A stretch of 64,000 nucleotides of DNA from Gorsachius magnificus (lineage: Eukaryota; Chordata; Aves; Pelecaniformes; Ardeidae), in assembly GCA_034008185.1 (NCBI GenBank), contig CM067081.1:21575821-21639820 (forward strand), in the 5' to 3' direction. Of the stretch, positions 1 to 12,309 are shown piece by piece. The position numbers and the translations under genes were made by a program. Position 1 is the stretch's first letter, and each line of letters begins with the position of its first letter. Under the pieces are notes generated by a model. The model was not told where the DNA came from and did no database searches. It saw only the letters and a program-made list of their open reading frames with translations.

Positions 1-95
1 GTGTTATCAACATTCTTCTAGTACTAAATCCAAAATACAGCACTATGCTAGCTTCTATGAAGAAAATTAACTCTATCCCAGCCAAAACCAGGACA
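1..95 (-). mobile_element. ERV LTR, 5' end only, cut by the window start
   Basis: This is the reverse complement of the first ~95 bases of the LTRs at 37450 and 46642, with only a few mismatches. The LTR begins at 95 (TGTCCTGG read on the - strand) and continues beyond the left edge of the window. Neither its far end nor a target-site duplication can be seen, so it could be a solo LTR or part of a provirus. Confidence 0.9.
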
Positions 96-3000
96 GCCAT
101 TTTTAATTACCTGGAGACTCAGGACATCATAAATTTGAGGTCATCACAGAGACCTCTTTTGAATTAGCTCTGCTTACCACTCTTTTACCACAACTGTCAG
201 TCTTGAGAGAAGCTTCTATTTTAATCATATCTCAGTTCTGATCTTTGGTCTTCATTCCTTCAACAGCTCTTCATTGAGTGACCTGGGACAAATAGGCAAA
301 AACAACTCGATATTTAAGAGGGATGGAAAACTAGTAAATAACTAGACTGTAGTAATCATATCTGCTATGTTTTTGAATAGACTATAAATGTTCATTTAAA
401 TTGCTTTTACAGTCTTTTCAAAGTACCATTAAAACTGGCAAGTGTTTTACTCTCTTTTTAAAAGAATATGTAAGTGCATTTGTCCCAGAACTTTGAACAT
501 TCCTGTTATATTGCTTACATAAAATAAGTTCTGTTAACCAAAACCTTGGGAACTGGAAACATCTGTTATTCAAATCTGGCTTTGTATTTGAGCTTGTGCA
601 CAGAGATCACCCCCAAGCCATAAGCAGTGTTGCTGCCTGCTGTGCTTATGCTGAACAATTCCCTTGAATCCAGATTCTCATAACTGAGCTTTACTGGAAT
701 CATCTGTGGCCCCTCATTTCAGATTTAGAACATGAGTAGGGAACAAATCTGGAACACAGACTATTTCAAGAAACAAAAATACAATTTATTTTTTTTTAAA
801 ATTAAAGGAAAATATGTTGAAGATCATACCAGCTGACATCTTAGGAAATACTCCCAACATTTAAGAATGCCACCCAAAAAGACTGGAGTGCCTCAGGGAT
901 CTGCCCTTTATCCTTGATCGTTTTTAGCATAAGACAAGATAAACTAGAAAACACCCAATAGACTTATTTATTTAAAAATCAACTACACTTCCTATACATA
1001 TGGAGTAAGGCTATAAACAAAAACAAACAAAAAACCCCTCATCTGTAACTGCCTAACACTTTGGTTGACCCTAAATTATTTTTTCACTGGTCGTGTGTGT
1101 GATTAAGCTGATAACTCAGCACATGCTTCTGGTTACCATTCAGCTCTTACATACTCAGGCTGCAATCATGCAACAGAGTCCAAACCTAGAAGACCTCTGT
1201 GTGCCCAGAATAAGCAGATGCATCTCCAATGCTCATCAAGATTTAGAACTGCCCTCTCTCTACAAGCAGAAACATTCACAATTCATTCATTCACTGAGGT
1301 GGGGAGGGATCCTCCCACAAACCACCCACACAGATGCATTTTCGGAGAGACTGATACAACTGAAGCATGGCCCCAGGGGTTTACAACTACTCAGGCGGAT
1401 AGTTCAGGTATAGCTGTCTACATCAGATCTCATCACCTCTTGGTAGAAAGCAACAGGTACTGTTAGGGCATGTTACATTTCATCCTAACAGAGACATCTA
1501 AAATAGATCAGATTAATTATGCCCTAGCAGTGCTTATTTCTCTCTACGCATTTTGAAGGGTGCACAGGGGACCACCTATACTCCTTACTGTATAGGCAAC
1601 TACATTTGTTCAGAGGAATCGTGCACTTATCAACTATGCCATGTTTGGTTAAGCTCTGAAGAAATGAAAATTCATCTTGAGAAACAAGGCCATGCACTGT
1701 GCTGGGAAATGTTCAAATCACAGAGTAAAGCTTTTCCACTTGTAACCCTATATTCCATAAATTAATCTAAATTGTTAATCATAGTTTATATAACCTTGCA
1801 ACGAGGATTAGTAAATGCTGCCAATTACTGGCTCTTGTTTGATATCAGGCACAAGGTAATGAGTCATTCCAAGCTAATAATTAGCTTGGAGGCCCTGGCC
1901 ATGCTAGAACTTTACCTTTTCAAGAAAGTCATGACACGATCATATTTACCTAAAAAAATGTCTTTTCTTTCTAAGTTGGCAAAAATCCGTAGTTGTCTTA
2001 TACTCACTAAAGACTTTGAGAATTTCAAAATACACTCTTAATGTTTTCAGTGCTGTCAATTTTCTGAATCTCTTCTTTCATCAAAACCTTCTGCATGTCT
2101 TCTGCGTCAAGTTTGGACTTCTTTTTTATACTAATCTTGATAATTGTGCATCAGCCTCCCATGCTTGTATTTACATGCATGTTTATTATCTTTTACAGCT
2201 ATTCCATTGACTCCAGCAATTCTTGTTCTGAGGGTTGTTCTGATTTTCTGTACTGCTCTGCACCACTCATCTCCAATGTCTTCCTGTAATTTACTTCTTT
2301 CTTAAAGCTTATAAATCTGCAAATTTGTATCAGGAAAACAGCACAATCTCTCTTTTCTTCTAATCTTGGGTCATCAGACTGCCTGCAGCCTGAAGCAGAA
2401 GAGAGGATGAAAACCTGATATTGTTTGTGCTTTTCTTTCATGGAGTTCATAACAAAGAAGTCATTAGAGGACCGCAATCCAGTCTGGTTTCTTGCGTCCT
2501 TCAGCTCTGATGTGCAATACTTAAAATTTAGTCACCCTGATTCAGCAATAGAGCAAGTAAAAGACTTGATTCTGTATTCAAGCTGTTTGAGTTCTAAGAT
2601 TATAATAAGTCCATGGATAAAATAATTTAAATATAGATATATTGGATACATGGATAAATTTATCTGTGGACAAATCAATTTATCCATAGAATCTGATTAA
2701 TTATTATTTTATTTCTATCCAACGATTGTCTAATGTGAAACACACAAAGAGTCTAAGAATCCATTACTGGGGTGGCTCAAGATTCTGTAAGATCATTATA
2801 AGATTGTTTTAGCTTTAGAAAGTTCATTCTCTATCCTTAGTTGAGCGTAGTGAGTATTTCTGATCTGGCTCCTTGGTTTCTCCATTCCACATGGCTTTTC
2901 ATTGGTATCAATGGGATTTTGTCATTTCAGTGCGGCTCCCCTTCGTTCCAGCCAAGCACAGTAAGCCCAGCTGTGTCACGTATGATGACAGCTCCTTCCT

Positions 3001-6000
3001 GAGAGTCAGCAGACAGGGAAATATGAAAGTGGTCCAATGGTCTTTTTTTTCCCCTCCGGAGTTGAGAACTCAACCCCAAAGTGGTTGAGTAATGAAGTGC
3101 TGCTTACCAACAGACACGTCTGGGAGGGGAATCTAATAACCTTTGTACCCTCCAGAAATAATTGACTTAACCTTATTTTTATTTTCCAAAAGGAGTTATT
3201 TTTATAAAAGGAAGAATTCTGCAGCAATATTATACACACAATACAAAAGCCCTGTACTGCTATTAGTAGCCCTCTTGTAACAACTACCAGTGCTTCACAC
3301 ATTAGGACTGTCAGTATGTCAGTATGTAAATGTCAAGAACATTATTGTCCCAAGAAAGAAGACTACCAGAAAAAGCAGAGCCTACTACATCCTTGTGTAA
3401 TTATTTCAGAGTAGCTCTGCTGTTAGTGAAGTATTTGGGATGTTTCAGTGGATTACAATGTGCATTTGTGCCTATTTTTTAGAGGTCAGCAATGTTACAA
3501 ACTGCCAGCAAAGCCCAGCACATTTTGAGACTTTCCCAAGGCATTGGAGACAAAATGATAGACCTTCCAAAATTACATTTTCATTAATGCGTTTAAGCAA
3601 TAAGCAGAAGAGAGTGAAGAAAAAAGTGACTTTTAAAATCAAATTACAACAAATTGCTGTTATTTTATATTCTCTAAATTGCAACATAGCGCCACTGAAG
3701 ATTTTAAAAAAGCTTCAGAAGTACTAGAAAAATGAGGTGCTTTATGTACAGCTTCGTTCTAGCCAAATAATTTTTCTTTAATTCAATTCCTATGTATGTA
3801 CACTCGCCTCTAAACAGACACCCTCACAATATGTTTCTCTGAATTCAATTCTACCCTATTTATTCTCTTCAGATATTATCAGACAACTTTTCTGTATTTT
3901 CACAGTGGTGTTGATCTTCTTTTTCATTACTGGCACAGTAATTTTATTTTGGAGAGGTATTAGCCTTGGCATACTTAAGTTGAAAGTACAGTTCTAATAT
4001 TAATCTGTATCTTGTCCTACTATAAGTTTTCCTGTAAATTTGTCTGCAGTGAAACAGCCAGATGCACTTGGAAGAAACTGCAGAAAAGTTTTTTTCATCT
4101 TAAATAATTGTTATCTAATTTTAAATCATTAAAAACATACTGGTTTGCATATTACATTTTATTGTGGCATAAATAATAGCCTAACTTGGAATTCAGTATT
4201 GCCATTAGTCTTATTGAAACAGAATACTTGTCCTAATGCAGTCTACTCCTAGGAGCAATAGCCCTTGGAAAATGTTTTCTCTGAACTATGCTACAAAAAT
4301 TGGGATGATGTTGTGTAACCATTGACCAACTAATGGACTTGTCAGGGAAAATGGATGCTGGTTTTCAGTCAATTTTTTTCATTATAGCACATTTAATTTA
4401 ACTCAGTGAAGCTCAGACTTAGAGTATCAAAGTGAATGGAAGAACTATGGAAGACAGAATCATACAGGTAGGAAGCAGTTATTCCACCTTTAAATGAAGA
4501 AATTCCATGTGTGTGATGCAAAATGGGACATTTTAGAAAGAAAAATCAGTCAGCATTTGAAAGATTTACAGTAGTTATGTCAAATAGGAATTTTGTGCCA
4601 AGGCTTGACAAATTGTGTTGTTTCCATTACTGTGCAGAAACTGATCAGGGAAGAAGATTTAATGAGTCATTAGTATTTTGTATTTTTTGACATTCAGTAA
4701 GAGCTATCAGAGTTTACTGTTGAACACTAATACTTCCCTGTCCTTAAGATACACACGTTGTTGGAACATGCTGTGAAACTCATCTTTCCTGTTTGCAAGA
4801 AGATGTAATTTTAGGAGCCATTCCAAAGAAAATAATTTTAAAAAACAAAACAGAAATGAGGCATATACCGAGACTGAGATATGTCCTGTTGTTTTGTCCT
4901 TCTTTGCCTTTGGACCTGCTGGCAAACAACCAAAAGCCACAAGGCAGAACACCAAGATTTGGGTAATCATATTCTTCATGCTACATCCTGATCACCCTTC
5001 CCACTTGCTTGACCTCAAAACAGCAAGCTGCTGGGAGATGAGTGAGTATGGGTGGGAATTGGCAGCTGGCATTAGTGTGTGCCTGCTGCTCACTACCCAC
5101 CTCTACAGCTCCAGCTTAGTTTTGCTCAGCTCATGTCAACAGGAATCCAGCTTCCTCATAGAGAATATGGTTTGAAATTCCGTATATTGGACTATAAATA
5201 AATGCTGACAATCTCTTTTTTCCTGTGAAACTAGTGCATGCTCTGGCTATGGTTTACTGTCTTAAAATGTCTAGCTGCATTGCCAGTGAATTAGACTGCT
5301 TTCAGACTAATCAAAAAGCCAATATACTCTTATTGCCTTTTAAAGGTTAACATGCATTCAAAGAGCAGAGCTTAAAGCAGACACCTACAGAGAACAAAGG
5401 CCAATTAAGCCCACAGAATCCTCCAGGTTGCTTTTTTGACTTTCAAGACATTAGTTCCTTGACCGGTTAAAGAGACTCCTTTTCCCCCTTTTTTCCTCAT
5501 GGCTTTTTTTTTTCTTAATTTCTTACCGTTTCTATTCTTCTGGTGCTCCACGACCTCCAATCACTGCCTAATTTAATTTCAGTTCCCCTTTTACCTTTCC
5601 AAAGTCAGGCTTGAACTCAAGGGAAAGTGTTCATGGCAAGACTCCTTTCTGCACACCGGAGGCATATGAGGGTTTCTTCCTTACTTTACAATGTGAAAGA
5701 GCTGTTTTGGTTATGTGCCAACAGCATCTAATGCTATATACCCCATTTTCACAGCCTGTCCCCTGTGCAGCTTCAGTGCTTCTGCGTCTTCGTAGACTGT
5801 AGTAAGACCTGTAGCTATTGTTCTCCTAACTCTTCTTGTTTCTCTCAAAGAAATAAAGTAGGAATGAAAAGCTATATATATATATTCATAATATCAGGAG
5901 AAGGTGAGCCTAGTCTTGGAAGTACACAAGCACAGGCAGAGTTGCACAGTGCTTACTTTCACAGGAAAGCAGGCTTGCAGGATCAGATCTTCAGTACAAT

Positions 6001-6290
6001 AACTGGCAACCTTGTTGAACTCACTGCAATGGCTTTATTTGGCCTCAGAACAGTTTAGTCAAAGCACTTCATTTTTTTAAAAATGTTTTCTAACTCTGGG
6101 AAGTCACAGAGATTGTTTACATGGGTCAAACAGCCATGTACTCAGAAAAAAAGAGCAGGAGACATCCTTATCAGGTTTGATTTTACCATCTTCATGAAAG
6201 TTCAAGGGAAACAGGAACAATATGTAAATACACACCAGTGAAGAAAGTACCATTATTCCAGGTCCAGCTCTTCTGAGTTAAATTTTCCGT

Positions 6291-6330
6291 ATCTCCTTTT
6301 TTCTTCATATTTCTCCTTTTTTCTTCATAT
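6291..6330. repeat. 20 bp tandem duplication, two copies
   Basis: Two adjacent pyrimidine-rich 20 bp units, built from TCTCC, a T run and CTTCATAT, differ at one base. It has the look of a simple local slippage duplication and has no visible function. Confidence 0.8.
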
Positions 6331-9300
6331 TCTTCAGTCTCTTCTCTAATACTGTATTTCCCATACACAATCCCATATCAATGTCTAGGAACAAGCAGCA
6401 TCTTCAGCCCTATGAAGATTAAATGGCAGAAAGAAAGGGGAGTGGGATCTTCCACTGTCTTCTGTCCCTTCATTTGACTTTCTTCTTAAATCAAACCTTA
6501 ATATAGATATTTATTTGGCCCTTTTGCATGGGTCCTTTTAATTATACTAAAGCACTATGGGAGGAAGAATGAGCATATTAGAGAAGTGGAAGTGATGGAT
6601 TAGTATATTTTATGAAGTCTCATAAAAATGAATACCAGAAAGCTTTGTTAAAAACTTTTAATGAAAAGGCATTATAAACTAGCTAGCATTTAGGTTCTGC
6701 CTGGGCAGACCTCATGTTCTTTCAGTGTTTAAAATGGCTTCACAAAAAAACCCCTCCATATAGGTGGACACCAGACCAATATCTTATTAATGATCTAAAC
6801 AAACATATTGCTGTGCAAATAATCTGATATAAAGTAAAATAAATCAAGTCCAGTATATTTGACATTTTATTTTCTCCTGTGTACAAGGGCCCTTTTTTTT
6901 AATTAAAGATGACTCAGGGCTAAAATACATGGGTGTTTCTCTTTTACTGATACAAGAACATATTTAACTGAAATACTTAATACACTATACACTGCTAAAT
7001 TCTTTACCATACCTTTAATACTTTAGTGCCAGGTTTACATTTCATAAAATCTTCTCTGTAGGGTAAAATTGATCAGGCTATTTTAACAAAAAGCAAGGAA
7101 GTTAGCTGCAGGTATGTATGGGCACACCAGTTGCTGAGTGCACCACAGTTTTAGAGGTAGTGTCCATCTACCTGTCCAGTCCACTTACAGTAACCCTGGT
7201 CTTCCTCAGGTAGGTGCTGGGAGGAATGAGTACATTTGGAGAACTTCTATCTAAAGTCATACCCAGCTGAACTCACGAGAGATACTGACTCCTAAGATGG
7301 AAAGGACAAAAAGTGGCCAGAAGAAAGGAATAAACTATCGCCCAAATTCACAAGAGCAAGCTGGTTCCTCTGTCCTTCTCTAAGAGTCAAGCAATCCCGC
7401 ACTGTGGTAGGAAACTTGGGCTCCAGAAGACTGTGGTACTCTTTCTGCAGTACTAAAACTAGCTTTTTTAATGCATTGTGGTACTTGTAAGACCAGCAAG
7501 GTATCCTTCCATCTCCTGCCAGAACAGGATGAAAGAAGAGTTCAATATTTCTGCAGCATGCACCGGCTGAGAAGGGACATTCAAAGTCAGGGTTCAGCTC
7601 AGCTGCTTCTTTACCACAACTGCAGCAGGTTGTCACGCCTCTCACATCCTCCCTAAGCACAGCCAGCTGGGATATTTCTGGTGATTTGGTCTCTCCATGA
7701 ATTAGCAACATGCTTGTAGGAAAGGGTGGGAATCTCCAAGCCTGTAGGTTGTTGGGACAGTTTCAGATCCAGAGCCTGGATGCTGTCCAGATTCCCTCAG
7801 AAGACTTTCACACAGTCCTTCATAAATTATTCTGCACACATCAGCACCAAATTTCCTTGGCAGCCAGCCGAGACAGTATAGTTGACTTCTAGAACTATCT
7901 TACTAACAAGGAAAAAGACAGCAATAAAAATATTATCTTCCTTGTAATCAGTTGCTTTAGCTGCAGTGGGCTGCTGGAAGGCAAATATCCAGCAGATGAC
8001 CAAGCTATGAAATATTAGCAGGGACCACTTACTCCCCCACTCCCCTGCCCTTCATTAGCGGAGACAGTGCAGTTTCCCTGCACTTTGCCAACAAACCTCC
8101 AGGTGGCTGCAGGATCGACATGAAGGACAGGAAGGCAAAATACTTGCTCTGCAAGTGGGCCGAGGTATTGTTTCCATTGTTTCACATTCTGTGGATATGT
8201 CTACATGAGTGTTTGAATTTAAAATTAGGAATGTGCTTTCGATGGACATCTCCCAACTGTCTGAGCTCCCCAAATCTTGCTTCTTATTGTGGACTGTTTC
8301 GGGCACATGAACAGGATTATGTTTGGATTAAATTAACCTGAAAGCTGTGCTGTCCTGGAGAATGCCTAATATGCTCCAACTTTTCTGGGCGTCCAGTCTT
8401 CAGAGTCAGGCAACAGCTAGTCCAGAGGACTCCTCAGAACACATATAATGGGGGTGTCAGGTCCTTGGCATCAAATGTTGTGCTGTCCTGATCAATTCTT
8501 CTTGCACCACAGCACTTGCTAATATACCCCTGGCATAGCTACCACAGTACCTAGAAGCTACTCTTAAGTACAGAATCCATCTTCCCAAATGAGATACAGG
8601 ATGTGACAGGTGTCTCATTTAGGACAGCACATTACATAGATTAATTCCTCTAGATGATAAAGATCCTTACTCCATTCTGTTAAATGTAATTTATATGCCT
8701 GCAATTTATAAAAAAAGGTAAAATGACTGGTAACAATATATTCCCTCATCACTCTACTGCCTGAATTCAAACAAACACTAAAAAAGGACCAAAAACTCTT
8801 AAGATGATCAACTTCTGTCCTCTGAGCGTGCATGCACCCTCCAGCATTTGGAAACAAATTGAAGTCTTGTTTTGCCAAGACCTTTGAGGGGTGCACATCA
8901 ACATTTTGCTTAGCCCAGCATACTCTCTTCCTCCTTTTATTGCCTAGGGACTAGATCTTGAAACTTTCTTAACAGCCATTATCTGCACACAGTCATGTCT
9001 CTTCTTCGTGACTGACCAAATCATTCACAGTGCAGAGCAACTTCCTCCCATCACCTGTTCACTGATATATTTTTAAAAAGAGGACATATTTCTTTATTAA
9101 TGTCTATTTAAAACATCACCAGTGTTAATAACTGCAGTGCTCTATTCATATCTTTCAGAGACACCCAGAGTTCATGCAAGTATCTCCATCAGTCAGCTCT
9201 TCTGCTAGGGCAGTTCTGTGGTCCCCAGACTCTTAAGCATACAGGAGAAGTTCAAACCTGCCCACCAGTGACAAACTGAAAGTGCCTCAGGGCCAGGACC

Positions 9301-10498
9301 ACTGAAGAATTTTAGATGACTTTAAGGTCAATGTCTAAGGGGCTGAGGAAGACACGTGTCTTCAGGACCAAGTGGGGACTGAGAAGGGACAGTCAAAGTC
9401 AAGGTTCAACTCAGTCATGTCATTTCTACACTAGGTTCCCGTTTCCCTTTTGTTACATCTGGACTTGAGGCACTGAACCTTTGAATGCTGCATGAAGAAA
9501 TATAGCATTAGTGCTACTGAATGTTGCCTTTGCTTTAAAATCACTGCTTAAGCTTCACTGCAGTTTCCATTGCCAGGAAGCTCCAATGACTTAATTAGGT
9601 AAATCTACCCTTAGTTAACCTAGAAACAGGACTTGTATAAACAGCAGAAATTTAGGACTGTGATTAATATAGCAAATGTAACTCTGCCATGTCATTTAAA
9701 TTATATGTAAGTCATACCATAAATCTGTAAATGCTTCTGAAGTCTGTAGGCTGCTTGCCAGCATTAATTTTGGTAGAAAGAAAGAAATATTTTCTCCAGT
9801 GTTTGATTGCCTTTCGAACTCCAGGTCTGATACACTTTTCAAAAATCTGTCTCAGTCTGACTTCTTGTAATACTCAATAGAGCTTAAAAATAAAAATTTA
9901 TGCCTACATATAGCTTATTTACATAGATGGAATACTTTACAGAAAAACATAAGCTATTTCAATATTTATAGCTTTTTGCTAAAACAAACTAAGGCAACAG
10001 TTGTATTCAACTACCTTGACACTGACTTATGAAAATATATTAAACTTTGAATATTAAAAATACAAACTTTGATTTATTTTTTTTATTATATAATGCATAG
10101 AAATATGCGTTGGAAAACAGTCCCATGAAGCAGACCTCTCACGTAAATCACTCAGGGAAAAATTGATTTCCAATTTCATAAGAGTGTAAATCTAAGGATC
10201 TAAATCAAAAAGTCATAAAAAAGTTGTTAAATCACAAACACTGCTTGATAAAGATTACTAATACTGTGCTAGATGGCTGATGCCAAACAGACTCGTACTC
10301 ATGCCCTTGTACTCAGCATGATCATGACAGAAGTTTGTACAATCTCAGAGTCATGGGATAAGGCATCAAACTGTTTTATGGATATGGTCCTAATATGCAA
10401 CCATGATGCATTTATCCATTGTTAGGAATTTAAATTATCAATCTGGAGTTTAAACTAATTGAAGGTGACTAACCCAGGAGATGTCGGGGAGAGGCAGA

Positions 10499-10560
10499 TC
10501 ATAGAAACATAGAGTCATAGCATGGTTTGGGTTGGAAGGGATCTTTGAAGATCAAAGAAT
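10499..10560 (-). mobile_element. CR1 LINE 3' tail fragment
   Basis: ATAGAAACATAGAGTCATAG followed by GGTTTGGGTTGGAAGGGATC is the reverse complement of a CR1 3' end. Only about 60 bp can be recognised. The element's sense strand is -, opposite to SGCG. Confidence 0.8.
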
Positions 10561-11067
10561 CTCCTGTTACCTCTGGCCAGCAGTGATAAGCCAATATTGC
10601 CTGAGTTGTTTTCAGATTTGAGGATAAAAAATGAAGTTTCAGTGACTGTGCTTGACTGTGCTTAAGTATCATGGGTCTAGGTTTTAAGATATCAGCCGGA
10701 TTTAGCTTCTTCAGAACTCTAGGATACAACTGAAGTGTCTCACAAGCACAAACTGACTGCTTTTAAATTCTAATTTTAATGAAGTAACTGCAAAAAAAAG
10801 GAAGAACTGAAGCAGCCTGAGTAAATGAAACCCATCAGACAGCTACATCAGGATTGTGTGTAAAATCGTCTCATGCCTTTAGCATGTGATTGGCAGTCAG
10901 CATCTGGACTTACTATTGGATGCATACCTAGTAAAGGACCTCCTGGGGCACAGTCCTCCACTCATCCAGATCGGTGGCTGTTGAGCACACACGGAGCCAA
11001 CATAGCATCTGCTGGGAGCGTGTGCACGTATGTGTGCACTGACACGCACACCCTCTGTGCTTCCAGA

Positions 11068-11133
11068 AGTCACATGCAGACCTGGGAACGGGGACGCAGT
11101 CACATGCACATGCAGACCTGGGAATGGGGACGC
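11068..11133. repeat. Two-copy tandem duplication, 30 and 36 bp units
   Basis: AGTCACATGC...GCAGACCTGGGAA(C/T)GGGGACGC occurs twice in a row. The second unit has an extra internal CACATG. The segment is more GC-rich than its surroundings. It overlaps short open frames on both strands that show no protein similarity I can name. Confidence 0.8.
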
Positions 11134-12185
11134 AGGTCTCAGTTCTGCATTATGGATTAAGCCCACGTTATTTTATATGTGGCCAGGGACCGTACAGAAT
11201 AGAGAAGGAAACAAGGATGTTAAGTAAACTGGGACCACCGGTTGATTCATTTTCTCTAGCCTTAATATTCACCTATTTAATGTTGGTTGATAGTGTATAA
11301 AATTCAGGCTGGTGTCATCAGGAAGGGTGAGCCAATATTCAGGAACAAAACTGAGTAGGTATCAACTCTGATCCTGCGGTGTTCCCAGTGCCTCCAGAGG
11401 AAGCAGTTCTAGGTAATGGTCAAAAGAAGCAATGTAATCACTGGCTGGTTGCTGAGCTCGGGGGTTTTCTTTCCTCATAATTTTTAATTAATACTTCTAT
11501 CCCTGCTACTATCGTGGAAATGATACCAAAATTCTGAAGAAACAAAACGCTATCTCTTTGGAAAATAAAAATCATAAATCCTGCACAGCTGAACCGATGA
11601 GGTGATTATTTAGCTAATACAGTACCTTCCTGCCATCTTGTGGCACTGTAGGGTTTGCAACTTTCTGTTACATTGCATAGTTTTTATTTCAAATGAAGTT
11701 ACTGGGTTTTAAGTTTCAGATGCCATCTAGTTAAACAGCACACATGCCTACTGAGTGAAATCTTGGTCCGACTGATGGTAGTGTCAAAACTCTTGTTGAT
11801 TAAAATCTTCCAGACTGCACTAGTAGTATTAATTTCAATATCTTATTATGTCAGAAATGAAAATAAATTAAAATTAAAGAATGTAAAAATGGGTGTCAGT
11901 TTTAAAGAATCAATTACTATTATACTGAAATTACCAAAGGTTATCTCTGGAATAATACCTTGCGTTTGTATTATGAATTCATCTATATTTTTCATTTGGG
12001 ATACTTTGGTGTTTTTAAACAGCTACCTCCTTTTTCAAGTCTGCCTGAAGAAAAAAGAAGCTGCATCTTTTATATGATTTCAGGCAAGATCCTTCAAGTG
12101 CTTGTTCAAAGTTAGCTTATTTTTCAAAAATAAAGGAACATATAAAAAAATGTGCTACTGTCAGATTTCCTGCTCCTGCTTTCAG

Positions 12186-12309
12186 GCTGGAATCACCGAC
12201 TCGATCTTTGAGCATGGATGCACCACGAGGAATTAATATCAAAGCGCAAGCTGGGAATATTGAAGCTCTTTCCCAGATGGATATCAAACTACACAGCAGT
12301 GATGGTGTG
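12186..12309 (+). CDS. SGCG: SGCG exon 7 (gamma-sarcoglycan, internal exon)
   Basis: Gamma-sarcoglycan is a single-pass type II membrane glycoprotein of the sarcoglycan complex, which links dystrophin to the extracellular matrix in muscle. The exon opens after TTTCAG at 12185 and ends before the donor GTGAGT at 12310. Its 124 bp match the length I recall for human exon 7. The first base completes a codon begun in exon 6; the rest reads in frame from [15 protein letters not shown] to ALSQMD and SSDGV, the conserved extracellular C-terminal region. Substitutions relative to human (for example [10 protein letters not shown]) are conservative. Upstream exons, including the transmembrane segment, are outside the window. 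Loss of this gene causes limb-girdle muscular dystrophy in humans. Confidence 0.96.

Larger units (their letters stand above)
96..12185 (+). other. SGCG: Presumed SGCG intron 6; no supported exon
   Basis: There are twelve kilobases of AT-rich sequence upstream of SGCG exon 7. All open frames here are short and none resembles a known protein. In particular I see nothing encoding the residues expected from SGCG exon 6, so that exon should lie left of the window. Contents: a CR1 3' tail (10499-10560), a 2-copy 20 bp duplication (6291-6330), a 2-copy ~30-36 bp duplication (11068-11133), two small perfect inverted repeats (1868-1890, 2650-2687) and a 36 bp sequence present twice (7567, 9379). The intron assignment is inferred from the orientation and phase of exon 7. 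Confidence 0.6.

Noticed and set aside
882..914. A TGVPQGSALYP-like stretch resembling the CR1 RT motif GVPQGS
   Set aside because: It is only about 33 bp long and the flanks do not match, so a CR1 call is not supported.
1093..1413. Short + strand open frames of 60-106 codons in the first 12 kb
   Set aside because: They have no recognisable domains, codon bias or splice context. Their lengths are as expected by chance in AT-rich intronic DNA.
7292..7711. A 139-codon - strand open frame with a Cys-containing segment (TTCCSCGKEAAELNPDFECPF)
   Set aside because: The cysteine spacing fits no zinc-finger family I can name. It lies in presumed SGCG intron 6 and overlaps the 36 bp repeat. No start context or splice partners were seen.
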